A stretch of DNA of 64,000 nt from Dichetophora obliterata (taxonomy: Eukaryota; Arthropoda; Insecta; Diptera; Sciomyzidae). Shown one piece after another: positions 43,661 through 54,485 of the stretch. Position 1 is the stretch's first letter, and every line of letters begins with the position of its first letter. The stretch covers positions 304,303,408 to 304,367,407 of the forward strand of contig OY986435.1 of assembly GCA_963920525.1 (NCBI GenBank). The letters are read 5' to 3'. A program made the position numbers and the translations under genes. The notes under the pieces were generated by a model. That model searched no databases. It saw only the letters and a program-made list of their open reading frames with translations, and was not told the origin of the DNA.

Positions 43661-44295
43661 TAGAGCTAGAAATCTCTAAAAACTTAAAATATGCGCATAT
43701 AACACTTAAAATTCTTAAATATGCCTTGTCGGTGATGACATTGTAATTCAGAACTGTAAGCGGAAGCAAAATCTTGTTTGTGTTCACTTCTTAATTGCGC
43801 TCACAATTTTTTTTAACTGTTCAAACAACAGTTTGCCTTTGCTGTGTGTAGCAACATCGTGTTTTCCAGAGCTGGGCGATAAGGATAACGATTACCACAC
43901 GATTACGATGGCAGTTTATTATTATTGTTGCATATGTTATTTAGCAAAAAAAAAAAGATAAAAATTAATTTTTAAATACACATAAAAATAATTAATAAAA
44001 AGAAACAAAAATATGATGTAAACATAAAAGGAATCTTTTTCCAAGAGATGTCGCACTAAATTCAAATGGTTCCAAATCAAAAATATGCAAAAACCACATC
44101 CATTTATTGTGAAATATACAAAAATTTGCCCAATAAATATGCAAAAACAGGCATTTATTGCAAAATAAGCAAAAATATGCACTAACGATTGAATGCCATT
44201 GTAAAGAAAAATTCATGATTCATAAAGATAACTTAACCATTTTCATTTTAAGGTGCCCAGTAAAAATATGCTTTTGCATTAGATTCCTAGCCCTA
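43661..44295. mobile_element. 635-bp hAT-like non-autonomous element
   Basis: Left end TAGAGCTAGAAATCT, right end reverse-complemented TAGGGCTAGGAATCT. Flanks TCTATGAC (43653-43660) and TATACGAC (44296-44303) agree at 6 of 8 positions, consistent with an old 8-bp duplication. The interior repeats AAATATGCAAAAA words. No transposase. Confidence 0.7.
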
Positions 44296-45617
44296 TATAC
44301 GACTACATAAATAAAAGGTATAAGTTTAAAAAAAAAATAATGAATACTACTTAAAGCTATTCCATCCTTGATCCAAGAATCGATGCTCTCAATTCAGGAT
44401 TCTTCATGGAATTCAATGTCGACTCATTCAGGTGTATCCTGATTTCTACTGCATAAAAATTCACCTGGTCTTTGACAGAGTTAATAAGCCGATATAAACT
44501 TGTTTTGTTTTCTTTTATGCTTATAATTAGCAGACGTGCGCTGCTAAACGCATAAATCTATACATATCATAAAACTGTTAAAAAAAAATTAGTAGGTACA
44601 TTTAATGTTGTTTACAGACCAAAATTGGAATTTTTATCTGTCTGTCTGTCTGTACATCAAAACACGGAAAGTCGTGGAGTAGAATGAAATTAAGTTCCAT
44701 TGTATGGAACTCTTATATAAAAAGCATACAGAAGAAAATATTGTATGAATTAGAACAACTTTATTAATTACAAAGAATACAAAATAAATTCATTAAAGCA
44801 GTTTCGAGCAGAGATAAAGAGATGGGAAACTCCGTTGGAGAGGGATAGCATTATGTTCAACTTTACGTTAAATTGGCTCCAATACTAGCACAAAACACTT
44901 ATACTATGTCGTAAAATCAACGGAAAACAACCCTGGCTTATGGTAGATTGAAGAAATTCACCAGTTACGTTTGAGGTCCGATAACTGTAAAACAGCATAT
45001 TATTGCAAGCAAATGGGTAACAAAAGGTATACCACAAAAGACGTCGGAAAAGCAATGGAAAACATCCCTGAAAAATCATGGTGAAATTACCTTAGAATAA
45101 TTACACCATAGGAATCTGTTCAGGCAGTGTTGCCTGTTTAGCCTCAGTTTAAGTTTAAATACTTTTTTAATAAATAATTTTTATATGAACATATTTTTTT
45201 ATTTGCAAAAATATAAAAAAGGAGGCATTTCCTTAAATTCGACAAAAACTTTAAGAAAAATTATGACATTGAGACATTTTTGAACATTACTTTTTTTATC
45301 AAAAAATGCATTAACGCAACCTCTTAACAAAGAACTTTAAAATTTTGTGATAAATATAATAAGTCTGCCTCATAGCTCAGCTGCTGCTGAATGATTTTTT
45401 CTAATTAAAAACTTACTATAAACGATAAGACCAGTCGATTTTTTTTTGGGAATAGGTAAAGGTATATTGTTTTGCAAAATACTTAAAAACGAATACTATT
45501 TAACTTTTAAATTTAATTTAAATATAGGGCAATAGCAACCAATTTTATTTATATTATACTTAACTGAATAAGCTATTAAATTACTTTTTTATGTATTTAT
45601 ATATTCTTTTGTATCAT
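44296..45617. other. non-coding spacer
   Basis: Contains a (TCTG)n run at 44637-44652 and diverged GGAAAACA/CCCTGG repeats at 44890-45075. No gene identified. Confidence 0.4.
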
Positions 45618-47130
45618 AGCTGTTAAATAATTATTATTAATCGTATTCATTAGCAATTCGATTATTTTTTTAGAAATGTGAAATAATTGATTCAGTAAAA
45701 TTATTTTCTGTTTGTAATTGTAATATAATAATAACATTCATTAAATAATTACGATTTTTTCAGATGACGAAAATAATCAAAAATAATTAAAAGTAATCAA
45801 GAAAAATAATCAGATACTTTTAGAAATTATGTTTGATTCTTTTTGATTATTTCAAAAATTTCAGTCTAAAATACTAAAATTGTTGTTGTATTTTTTGATA
45901 AATTAACAGAGATATGTTTGATTGTTAAACAAAGATTGTCAAAAAACAAAAACGAAAAAATGCATTACAACATTTGCTCCGTTAGTTTTGTCAAGCACTT
46001 TTTCTTCTTTCTTGTTTTTTAAAAACTTTTTTAATGATTATATCTGTTTATGACATATCTGTTTCTTTATAAATTAAATTTTACAAAATATTCCGTACTT
46101 TAAAATAAAATTCTTAAATAATCAAACAGAATCAAAGTAGTAGTAGTACTTTATTGAGTTTTTAATTAATCGATATTACAAAATATATATATATGTATAT
46201 AAACAATTTCTTATTTGTTACAGCCGCTAATGCTGTAATGTATAGCCTGCCTGGTCTGTTACACTATTAACTAAATTAATAATCAAAAGCCACTTGGCTA
46301 TAATATTATTACAGAATAATTTACTCCTGCTCAAGGAGTATTTTAACATTTGCTTTTGACGATTATCCTAAAAGCATATGTGTGAAAGAGACAACGACAG
46401 CTTGTATACGGCGAGACATATACAAGCACTAAAAATACTAAACATTTGATAAATTACATCAAATGCAGATGTTACGTTCACATATAGAATTATAAAAATA
46501 CGCAATCACTAAAAATATAATATATTAAATCATTAATGTTATGGTCACGATAATCACTAATAAAATTCAGCCGTTCAGTTGAATTCAATTGCAGCGGCTA
46601 GGTACAGTTCGCTTGAACTCGTTTGTATCGTCAAGTATTCCTCTTCTTATAAAAAAGTACTATACAAGCCATGTATAGCATTAGCAGCGGTAACAGAGAA
46701 GGAACCATGAACCCAAAATTCATACCGTCCCAACATATTTGTTAATAAAACTTATTAAGGTTTTGTATAACTGTTATTCGTTTAACTGTGTTAACTGAAA
46801 AAGCCGTATCAGCGTATGGGCGATTTCAGTTAAAGATTACTGGTTGCACTTCCCAACCTCACCGTTGAAACGATGCGAGTCGACCTCAAACAGAATCAAA
46901 AATAATATCTATAAGTATTCGGATTATTTTTTCTTGATTACTTTTTATTCTTTTTGATTATTTTCCTTATTCCAAGTAGTCGTAATTATTTTTTGATTAC
47001 TTTTAATCTAAATCAATTGCTTATCAAACACATCTCCTTTAAGGATTATATGATTATAATTATTTTTAAAATATAATAATATACAATAATCTAATTGTTT
47101 ATTAATCGTAATCGCAATTTAACAGCTATG
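45618..47130. mobile_element. 1.5-kb inverted-repeat element with an internal insertion
   Basis: The left arm (from ATAGCTGTTAAAT near 45618 to about 45850) is inverted at about 46880-47130. Shared blocks are AAAAGTAATCAAGAAAAA, AAAATAATCAAAAA and ATTACGA. It ends in ATTTAACAGCTAT. The segment 46135-46880 between the arms is unlike the arms and is probably a second insertion. Confidence 0.65.
46135..46880 (-). mobile_element. possible solo LTR or unrelated insertion
   Basis: On the minus strand it starts in the mixed-composition sequence near 46880, has TTATAAGAAG (TATA-like) and ends in AATAAAGTACTACTACT, a plausible LTR polyadenylation signal. TCAAACAGAATCAAA flanks both sides, but one copy may belong to the surrounding arm. 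No matching second LTR or internal region is present. Confidence 0.3.
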
Positions 47131-48820
47131 TTTTGTATATAGTTTTTTGTATGAATATCAAACCTTTAAAATTCATGTAATAAACATAATCTATAAAAAA
47201 TATAAAAATAACACAAAATATGACTGAAGTACTGAAATGTACATATGTTCCTTGTTAAGTCAGTCGCCGGTAGTCTAAAATTGTTATCTATTTTTTCTTC
47301 TTCATCTTTCAAAAGTATATTTTTTGAGAATTTACCGTAAAAGTTGTGTAAGAATACTGACGTTATCTCAGCTACTACATCCGTTTTAGTAGGTGTCGAG
47401 CGCACAGCAGAAATATACATATTCTTTACACTCATTTATTTCAAAACTTACTTTTTTCGGCAATGTGTTGTATCGAAAACAAAAGCTATCCAGCCGAATC
47501 ATGTGAAATTTTAATATGTTATTCACATCAGTGGCTTTCGCTATCAAAATTTAAAAAAATCGTATATTTTACACTTAATAACCAGTAAGAAACCCTGTTT
47601 TTAGAACTTAAATATTAATAGCGCGTCATACTGTCAATTTTTAGTGTTTTTTTCTAGTCCTGGCCATAGCTGAACTATATTACTACAAGAGTAAATATCA
47701 ACAACAGTGACTAAGATCTTTATTTGAAAGGCTCTAATTGAGCACCATTTTGAACATAATTAAAATTTTTTTATGAGTGTTTCAATATACCTTTAAAATT
47801 TAAATATCGTTGTTCATTATTTTAACTTGTAAAAAAAATAAATCCTAAAAATATTTAAAATATTCAAATGCACTAAGTCTTAATATTATTATTTTTTATT
47901 TTATATATGTATATGCTTTGTTCCTCACTATTACATTTTAACAAAACTATTTGTTAGGCTTCAAATTAGATAAATAGAATTGTTATTAAAGCTTAAAAAA
48001 TTGGGTTTCAGTACAGTAGTATGTGGATACTTTTTTCTGAAGTGGATACATTTGTGACCTTTTCATGGATACTTTTTTTAGAATCGCCGCGGTAACACTG
48101 ATCTGAGGTGAACTCACGTACACAATAAATGAGTTTCACCAAAGTACATAAAAATGGAAAAAACATATGTTTTGACGTCACAAAATTTAAGTTTCCTATC
48201 TCTTTATCTCTGGTTTCGAGCTACCACCATTTTATTCTATCTATCAACTTTATGTTGCGGAGCTAAAATGTCTTATCCCAAGATAGAATCGATCTATACC
48301 AACTGATACTGCATTTTTTTAAGAATATAAAAAGTATATGTTAAAAAACTACACATCTAAATCAACATAACTTAGTTGCGGCGAGATGCAGTCGCGAGGT
48401 CACGAACAACGCTACTTATATTGTACACAAAATTTGTTGTTCTATTAAGAAAAATGTAATGGTACCCCCCTTAAGAAAATATTCTGGTTACTTACGTATG
48501 CAGAGGACCATCTGCTAGGAACAAATTACAACTGTAGCAAGGTACTTGGTAAGACAGCGAAAGCGTCAGTACCAGTTTACTTGCGTAATAGTTTTTTTAA
48601 AATAAGGATCGTACGATTTCTTCGTATATCTTTCCATAAAGAAAAAAATATCTTTCCTTTTCAATATTTTCTATCGTAATAAAAATTTTATTTTATTATT
48701 TTGAAATATCTCAAATAATTTTCATTGAAATACAAATTATATTTTAAAAGTATTTTAAAGTAAGGTAAAGTAAAGTATTTAAATATTTAAATAATATGAC
48801 AAAGAGTGAAACTATATAAT
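47131..48820. other. non-coding spacer
   Basis: No credible gene. GGTAACACTG at about 48091 resembles a hAT end like that at 35505. 48550-48580 (TAAGACAGCGAAAGCGTCAG) resembles 51846-51875, on the other side of the Ty3/gypsy relic. Confidence 0.4.
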
Positions 48821-48829
48821 GACAGTAAT

Positions 48830-49560
48830 TGCAATCGTTACAAACTCCCCCTCTGCTACAGTAAATCGTCCCGATGATGTAGCAGCAATTTTAATAATTT
48901 CGGAAACCACGTGTTGTGAATTTATTACTTCTAGATATGTGCATCTTTTATGTAAGTTTCATCTGGAGGCCGCGAAAGCATTTATGCGAAAACATTTTGT
49001 TTACCTGGCTTATATTCAAAGTGAATGTAATAAATTTGTAACATTAATGCCCATAGGGCTAATCTGCCAATAGGTGATTTTAATGAGAGGAGCCATTTTA
49101 AAGGTTGGTGATCTGTAAAAACATTTATTTTAGGTCCTTCAACATAACCTCGATACTTCTGAATAGCCCATACTACAGGAAGTAATTCACGTTCTGTTGT
49201 TGAATAATTTTTCAGCAGGGAACAATAAGCGACTTGTATATTAAATGGGATGCTCTGGTTTCTTCTCCCCCTGCAGTAGAACTGCTCCTAAACAATAGTT
49301 TCTATCATCCGTTTTGAGGATAAAAAGTTGATTTGCATGCACTTGACATAAAATATGTGGTGAAGAAAAAATAACCTTAATATTATTTAAAGCCGTTTCT
49401 TTTTCTGAAAGCCATTTCCATTTTGTATTTTTCTTTGTCCAGCTTGATAAAGCTTTAGAAATTTCTATAAAATTTGGTATAAAACGATGATACCATGATC
49501 ATTTTTGTAAGAATGAAATTAGTTGCTTAATGTTTTTGGAATTTGCTTTGTTTAAGATAG
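48830..49560 (-). pseudogene. RNase H region of the second Ty3/gypsy element
   Basis: Broken minus-strand frames give FILKTDDRNYCLGAVLLQ (RNase H first acidic residues), an internal frame change, VVWAIQKYRGYVEGPK, INVFTDHQPLKWLL (TDH motif) and HFEYKPGKQNVFA with a stop at the position usually followed by DALSR. It runs to LSRPPDE near 48990 and fades near 48830. Multiple stops. Confidence 0.75.
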
Positions 49561-49578
49561 CTTCTGTTTTTTTCAGGA

Positions 49579-49983
49579 TCAATTTTTAATCCTTCTTTTA
49601 TAAATTTTAAGATGTGGAGCCTCATATGAACGTACAGTAATTTCTAAAGAATTTAAGCTCAAAAAGCAAGGTTCATTATTTTTTATTAATCTTAATTTTT
49701 TTATAGGTGGGAAAAGTTCACGATTTTTAAATAAGCGTAGGTCATTAGGAATGGAACTTCCAAAAACTTTCTTTATTTCTTCTGAAGAGTACTTGTATTT
49801 TGATGTAGAATATTCAGGAGATATAATTGATTCAGCTCTTTTTATTTTAAAATCAAAAAAGTTATTTGGGTCATCTTTATAAAACCAATAACGTTGAGCT
49901 AAATCGAGCACCATTCCAACTTGTTCCATGAAATCAATTTCAAGTAGTGTGTGGTTATTTTCTGCTGAGGGAAGGCAAATCAA
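49579..49983 (-). pseudogene. protease-RT linker of the second Ty3/gypsy element
   Basis: The frame includes LLEIDFMEQVGMVLDLAQRYWFY, the usual segment after the protease in this group (GxDFLxxxGIxLDxxxxxWxF). A low-complexity linker ending in RRIKN follows. The reverse transcriptase fingers and palm that should follow are missing. Confidence 0.65.
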
Positions 49984-50043
49984 TTGGATCTTTTTAAATC
50001 TATTTCCTATTATAATGCCTGCCTCCGTGGAGTAAACCTTTTG

Positions 50044-50385
50044 TTATTTTGGTATACCGTCTGCTAGTACCAATTCTGCAAAAATTTCTTTGAATTCCAC
50101 ACCTTTTTGTTTTAGTTTGTTGAAAAGCACATGTCCAGCAACACTTGTTCGTGCGGCAGTGTCTATATAAGCTTCACCATTTAATCCGTTTATATTCAAA
50201 GTTACGGTAGGTACACTTCTTCCGATTACTGATGTATTTATTGAATTGAAATCTATCCGTACTGGCTGTTTTGGTGTCGTTAAATTTGTTACAGGTTGGA
50301 CAGTTTGACCGATAAACGCCTGGTGCGCCGCAACCGTAACAATTAAGAGTGGTTCGCTCAGCTTGTGATTGCTTATGGTTTTCAA
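50044..50385 (-). pseudogene. protease of the second Ty3/gypsy element
   Basis: Minus-strand frame overlapping the end of Gag by about 210 bases in another frame. It contains VTLNINGLNGEAYIDTAART, where the catalytic D-T is followed by Ala instead of Gly (DTA). Some gypsy and other retropepsins share this variant. The reading runs ADGIPK and then stops at about 50041. Confidence 0.75.
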
Positions 50386-51049
50386 TTTCAGCTTTTTTGT
50401 AGCATTCTTCAGCAGTGTGGTTTCGTTTGCGACAGAACGTGCAGCGTTTCATTGTAAATTGTTTTAGTTGGTCTTCTATTCCTTTCGTAGAGTTCTTTTC
50501 ATTAGTTATTAGTTCTGCTTCTCTTGCTTTATACAACAACTCTTGAAATGTCCGAAAATTTTCTCTTGGGACTTTATCGCGAATTTGAAACAGGAGCTGT
50601 GAGTAGAGAATATTTAGCATAGTGTTTTCACTTAGTTTCTCTTTAAGTTGAGCGAAAAGTTTTCGTTTTCGACAGACGAAATTGTCTGTTGTTTCTGATA
50701 TATGTTGCTTGTCTTTATTAATTTCGTAAAAAATTCTCCAATCAGGTTTTGGTAGAGAGAATGCTTGCAATAAAAGAAGGATGGCTTCGTTGATTGTTTT
50801 TGCTTCGTCTTTTACACCTTGCCACCAAGAGGATGCATAGCCTTCAATTAATAGCAGAAAACTTGCCAGAGCGAATCTATCATTGATGCTCTCGGCTTCT
50901 TTGAACACTTGAATGGTTGCGACAAAATCTTCAACATTAGTAGTGCCTGGATCTCCATTGAATCGAGCACTGCATTTGCTGAATGATGGTCGAATGTCGT
51001 GATTCGATTGGATAGATTCTAACAATTCTGTAAATTGTTCCCGAGTCAT
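50174..51049 (-). pseudogene. Gag of the second Ty3/gypsy element
   Basis: An almost full-length Gag frame of 291 codons on the minus strand, starting MTREQFTELLESI. Hallmarks are SFSKCSARFNGDPG, VEDFVATIQVFKE and the SSWWQGVK box, which together mark the Arc-like retrotransposon capsid. Two zinc modules follow: CTFCRKRNHTAEEC (CX2CX4HX4C) and the incomplete CYGCGAPGVYRSNC, in which the expected His is replaced by Tyr. The frame shifts just after CPTC, so the fusion to protease is broken. As the longest intact frame of any mobile element here, it is either the youngest or the least mutated part. Confidence 0.85.
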
Positions 51050-51121
51050 GCTGATGTTGGTTGAACTGATTTGTTCAACAGTAGATGACGTTGATCCACC
51101 AACAGTTGAAGTGGAACTTCA

Positions 51122-51657
51122 ACTTATCAGCTCTGCGGCTGATAATGCGATCTTCAAAAACAGGGTGTGGCACATAGCGCCGTCCTGTTGAAACCAAATG
51201 TTGCCAATATCCTCCTCTTCAATTTTTGTGAGCAACATGGCCCGATAACGATCGCCATTGACTGTAATGGCCACTCCTTGCTCATTTTTGAAGAAAAATG
51301 GCCCAATTATGCCTCTGGACCAAAATCCGCACCAAACAGTGACTCGTTTTGGGTGCAGCGGGTCTTCAATGTATGCGTGCGAGTTTTCTGTGCCCCAAAT
51401 GCGACAATTTTGCTTGTTTACATACCGCCAAGATCAAAATAGCTTCATCTGAAAAGATGATTTTTTTGGCAAAATTGGCATCATGATTTTCAAAGTAATG
51501 TCGCAATATTTCCCAGCGTTGTTCAAGCGTATACACAACCATATTCGTTCAGCGGAAGGATAAAACTAATTATTTGTCAAATCAGACATGAGCTAAGTGT
51601 TACCATTCACGAAATAAGCACTAGTTGAAAAAAAAAACGTTAGATGGCGGACCCTGT
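51122..51657 (-). pseudogene. internally deleted mariner/Tc1-superfamily element
   Basis: Reading the minus strand from 51657, a terminal segment (ACAGGGTCCGCCATCTAACG) is followed by a start MVVYTLEQRWEILRHYF. This joins directly to FAKKIIFSDEAI (first catalytic Asp), so the helix-turn-helix region is deleted. Next come HPKRVTVWCGFWSRGI and IWFQQDGAMCHT (second catalytic Asp) with frame changes. The copy stops abruptly after RIISRRAD at about 51122, where the flank of the second Ty3/gypsy relic starts. The last catalytic residue and 3' end are lost. Confidence 0.85.
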
Positions 51658-52433
51658 AGTATTGTTGCGGTAGAAAACAGATTTAAAAGGTGCAGATGTA
51701 TAGTATATGCGTCGTTATTTATGGACGCGATGGTAGTATAGATGAGAAACGGATGGCAACTGCTTCTAAGGATTTAAAGTAAACGCGCGGATAGTAGATG
51801 ATTGTGCGTCACTGCGGATGAACAGCTAATGAGACGAGGGACGTTGTAAGACTGCAAAAGCGTCAGTGCCAGTCTCTCTCGTGTATTATTTATTTTTGGT
51901 GAGGTTTGTTTGAAGATGAGCACACACAGCAAGGGTTAGGTTGCAGTGGCAGAGGCAAGTTCACGTTAATTAGACTTACAAACAGTGAACCAAATTGGCT
52001 TCGCTGCGGCTAAAAAGCTTATGCACAGTTTGATGAGTGTAAATTGCACGGCTTAATTTGCTGCGGTACGTCGTATATGTAATTTCAGCGAATGAATGAA
52101 TGTCGCGAAAGTCGAACACGGTCTTTCCTATACGTAGATAAAATAAGTGAATATTTTTAATAATTATTCAATAAATATCATAAAAACTTTAAAATGTAAG
52201 TAATATTTTGGAATGTAAGTACATTTTCTTGAAGCATAATAATTTTTTTGTGCAATATAACTTGAACTAGGTAAACTAAATGGCTTAGTTGCAAATATGC
52301 AATATCATGCATTTGAAACATTTTGAAATTACGTTACAGATATGAGGTTACATTGCAGATATGCAGTTCCATGCATTAAACTTTAAATAAAGCTGAAGAC
52401 TTTTAGTAAGCTTTTGAAGGGTGCTTACTGACG
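51658..52433. other. 5' flank of the piggyBac relic
   Basis: No coding frame. Somewhat richer in G+C at 51690-52100. A piggyBac terminal repeat was looked for (TTAACCC) but not found here. Confidence 0.4.
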
Positions 52434-53870
52434 ATGAAATTCGAAAAAAATTTTGATTCATGGGAAAATAGCGAGGATGAATTAAGTGAAGATGATAATG
52501 ATCATAAAAATGATAACATAGACGTCAGTATAAATCGTATAGAAAATTCTCGAACATCCCGAAGTTAAAGAAGACATTAGGGGTTTTCACATTTCAAACC
52601 GCTCATCAAATCGTTTGTCAAATACAATAAAACAACGTGAAATTTCCATGGAACTCCCACGTTGTTCTATTGGAATTGACACATGATTTGAACGGGCAAT
52701 TTAAAAGAACCAAACATTGAAAGAGAAATACGCACTCATTGTTTGGAAACAACAACATTTTAAAAAAGCCAGACTATCCATCGAATACTAACAAGTCAGA
52801 TTTAGTAAAATTTGTTGGCATATGAACTCTAATGTCAGTTATTCAAATACCCACTAATCGGCGTTATTGGAAACCTATGAACTTAAATAAATAAATAAAT
52901 AGAATAAATAAATAACTAAATAAATTGCTGGAAACACTTTAATACAGGAGACGATGTCAGTCAATCAATTTAAAAAAATTATCTTTGCATTCGAATGAAA
53001 GTGCGTATATGAATCCAAGGAATGATCAAAATTTTGACCGGCTTTTTAAAATTCGACCGCTTGATAACCATTTACAGAAGGAATTCAAGTCGATTTCATA
53101 TAAAAATTGCTTTTCCTTTGACGAACAGTTTCGCTTCACGGAATATAAGTTATTATACAACACTAAGATAATTATTTATACAGCACTTCCACTAATGATT
53201 GAACTAGCCAAAAAGGCAATGCATTCATTGGGTACAATCCATTAATGATGTCAAGCTACATATTGTGGTAAAAGTCCTGAGATCAGAGCTGAAAGATTTG
53301 ACAACAAATTTTGTAAAACCATATCCATTGAGTGTCCGAATATTGTTTCGCAATACGGCAAATTAATGGGGGAGTCTATTTGTTAGACTCATTTATTGGA
53401 CGCTACAAGATAAAAATACGCTCAAAAAAGTGGTGTATGAAATTTTTTATCATTTGATAGATACCACTTTAGTAAATCCATGGCTATAGTACAAGCGTGC
53501 GGAACAACAAAGCGGTAATCATGGCAACATAACATTAGCTCATTTTCATTTGCAAGTGGCAGGAAGTCTTTGCAAAGTAGGAAAGCTATCCACAAAATGT
53601 GGAAGACCTTCCGAATTATCAAAAAACTCTTAACAAAATACGAAATATCAGAGAATTTTCCCACAGCCTCAAACAGAAGTTTGGTTAGACCATTTTAAAC
53701 ACTGCCCTCAATAAACAAAAAGCGAAAGTTTTACATGCCAATTACCAATAACACTCATGTGAACTGCTCAAAATGCTCAGAATAGACTATGTTTAAATCA
53801 CTCTAGATATTGCTTTAATCGATTTCATAATGAATAATGTTTTATGTATCTAATAAGTTATTTAATAAAT
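52434..53870 (+). pseudogene. dead piggyBac transposase
   Basis: The plus strand starts with an acidic N-terminus (MKFEKNFDSWENSEDELSED, 52434-52494), as in piggyBac-derived proteins. Broken frames then give ...FKIRPL, FSFDEQFRFT (first catalytic Asp in the DEQ box, about 53115), GGVYLLDSFIGRYKIKIRSK (where GVDLLD is expected) and KWCMKFFYHLIDTT. The C-terminal cysteine-rich end follows (NCSKCSE ... LCLNHSRYCFNRFHNE, about 53755-53835). Many stops and frameshifts, and the Asp-to-Tyr change in GVD, make it inactive. GGGTTAA at 54234-54240 is a possible right end with the TTAA target. No left end was found. Confidence 0.82.
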
Positions 53871-54349
53871 TGAAATGAGCTTCAAATTTAGAAACAAAAA
53901 TCCTTACAGATCAGTGTGATATTTTAAAGGTGCATTTCAATTCTTTATTTTTATTGAATATATAAAATATTTGAAATATTAAATCTTAGTTTAATTTATT
54001 AAAAGCTTGTAATTGCATATTAAACATGTAAAATAAAAAGTAATATTTAAACCATCATACAGTAATTTTTATTGCTTTCCTGCATGAAATTGCATACATG
54101 CAATGTTGCGTAACTTCGTCGCTATACGTTGCACAGTATCCAATTTTCGTTAATACATTCTCTAAGCCACTCCAATCCCATATTATAACACAAACATTTT
54201 TTTATACACAGGGAGAAAATGTCATGTAATGAAGGGTTAAAGAAAATGAAAACAAAATCCTCAAATCCTCAAAATCCTCAAAAAAAAAAAAATTTATAAA
54301 ATATTAATATCCGAGAGTAACACCGGGTAGTATCAGCAAGAATATTTTC

Positions 54350-54485
54350 GAGTTTTTCTTTTAATTTTTAGTCACGTTACAATAACTGAAACCCCTCCCT
54401 TCCCTACCCTTAGTTATCGTAGTGCATTTCAAAACGCCTCCCCTCCCCCAATATTGGTAACGTAGTGTGTGGACGACCCCTTACG
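54350..54485. repeat. dispersed repeat family B, copy 2
   Basis: See 43435-43555: the same layout of CACGTTAC, CCCCTCCC tract, CGTAGTGCATTTCAAAA, CCTCCCC and GGTAACGTAGTG. Such inverted-end GGGG/CCCC-rich repeats are common in insect genomes. Flanked by CTCCTTTACAATGTTC-type words. Confidence 0.65.

Larger units (their letters stand above)
48830..51110 (-). mobile_element. second Ty3/gypsy relic (Arc-type Gag group)
   Basis: Minus-strand order is Gag (51049-50174), protease (50385-50044), a linker of pol (49983-49579) and RNase H (about 49560-48830). Most of the reverse transcriptase, including any YxDD box, and all of integrase are missing, so the copy has internal and 3' deletions. The Gag belongs to the insect gypsy group whose capsid resembles that of Arc. 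No clear LTRs; a weak 30-bp similarity between 48550-48580 and 51846-51875 may be an LTR trace. Confidence 0.8.

Noticed and set aside
43937..44216. Phe/Tyr-rich minus-strand open frames
   Set aside because: Produced by AAATATGCAAAAA repeats inside the hAT-like element at 43661-44295.
48819..49073. 84-codon plus-strand open frame
   Set aside because: Complement of the RNase H tail of the second gypsy relic.
51167..51452. Plus-strand open frames opposite the mariner copy
   Set aside because: The minus strand holds the conserved transposase motifs.
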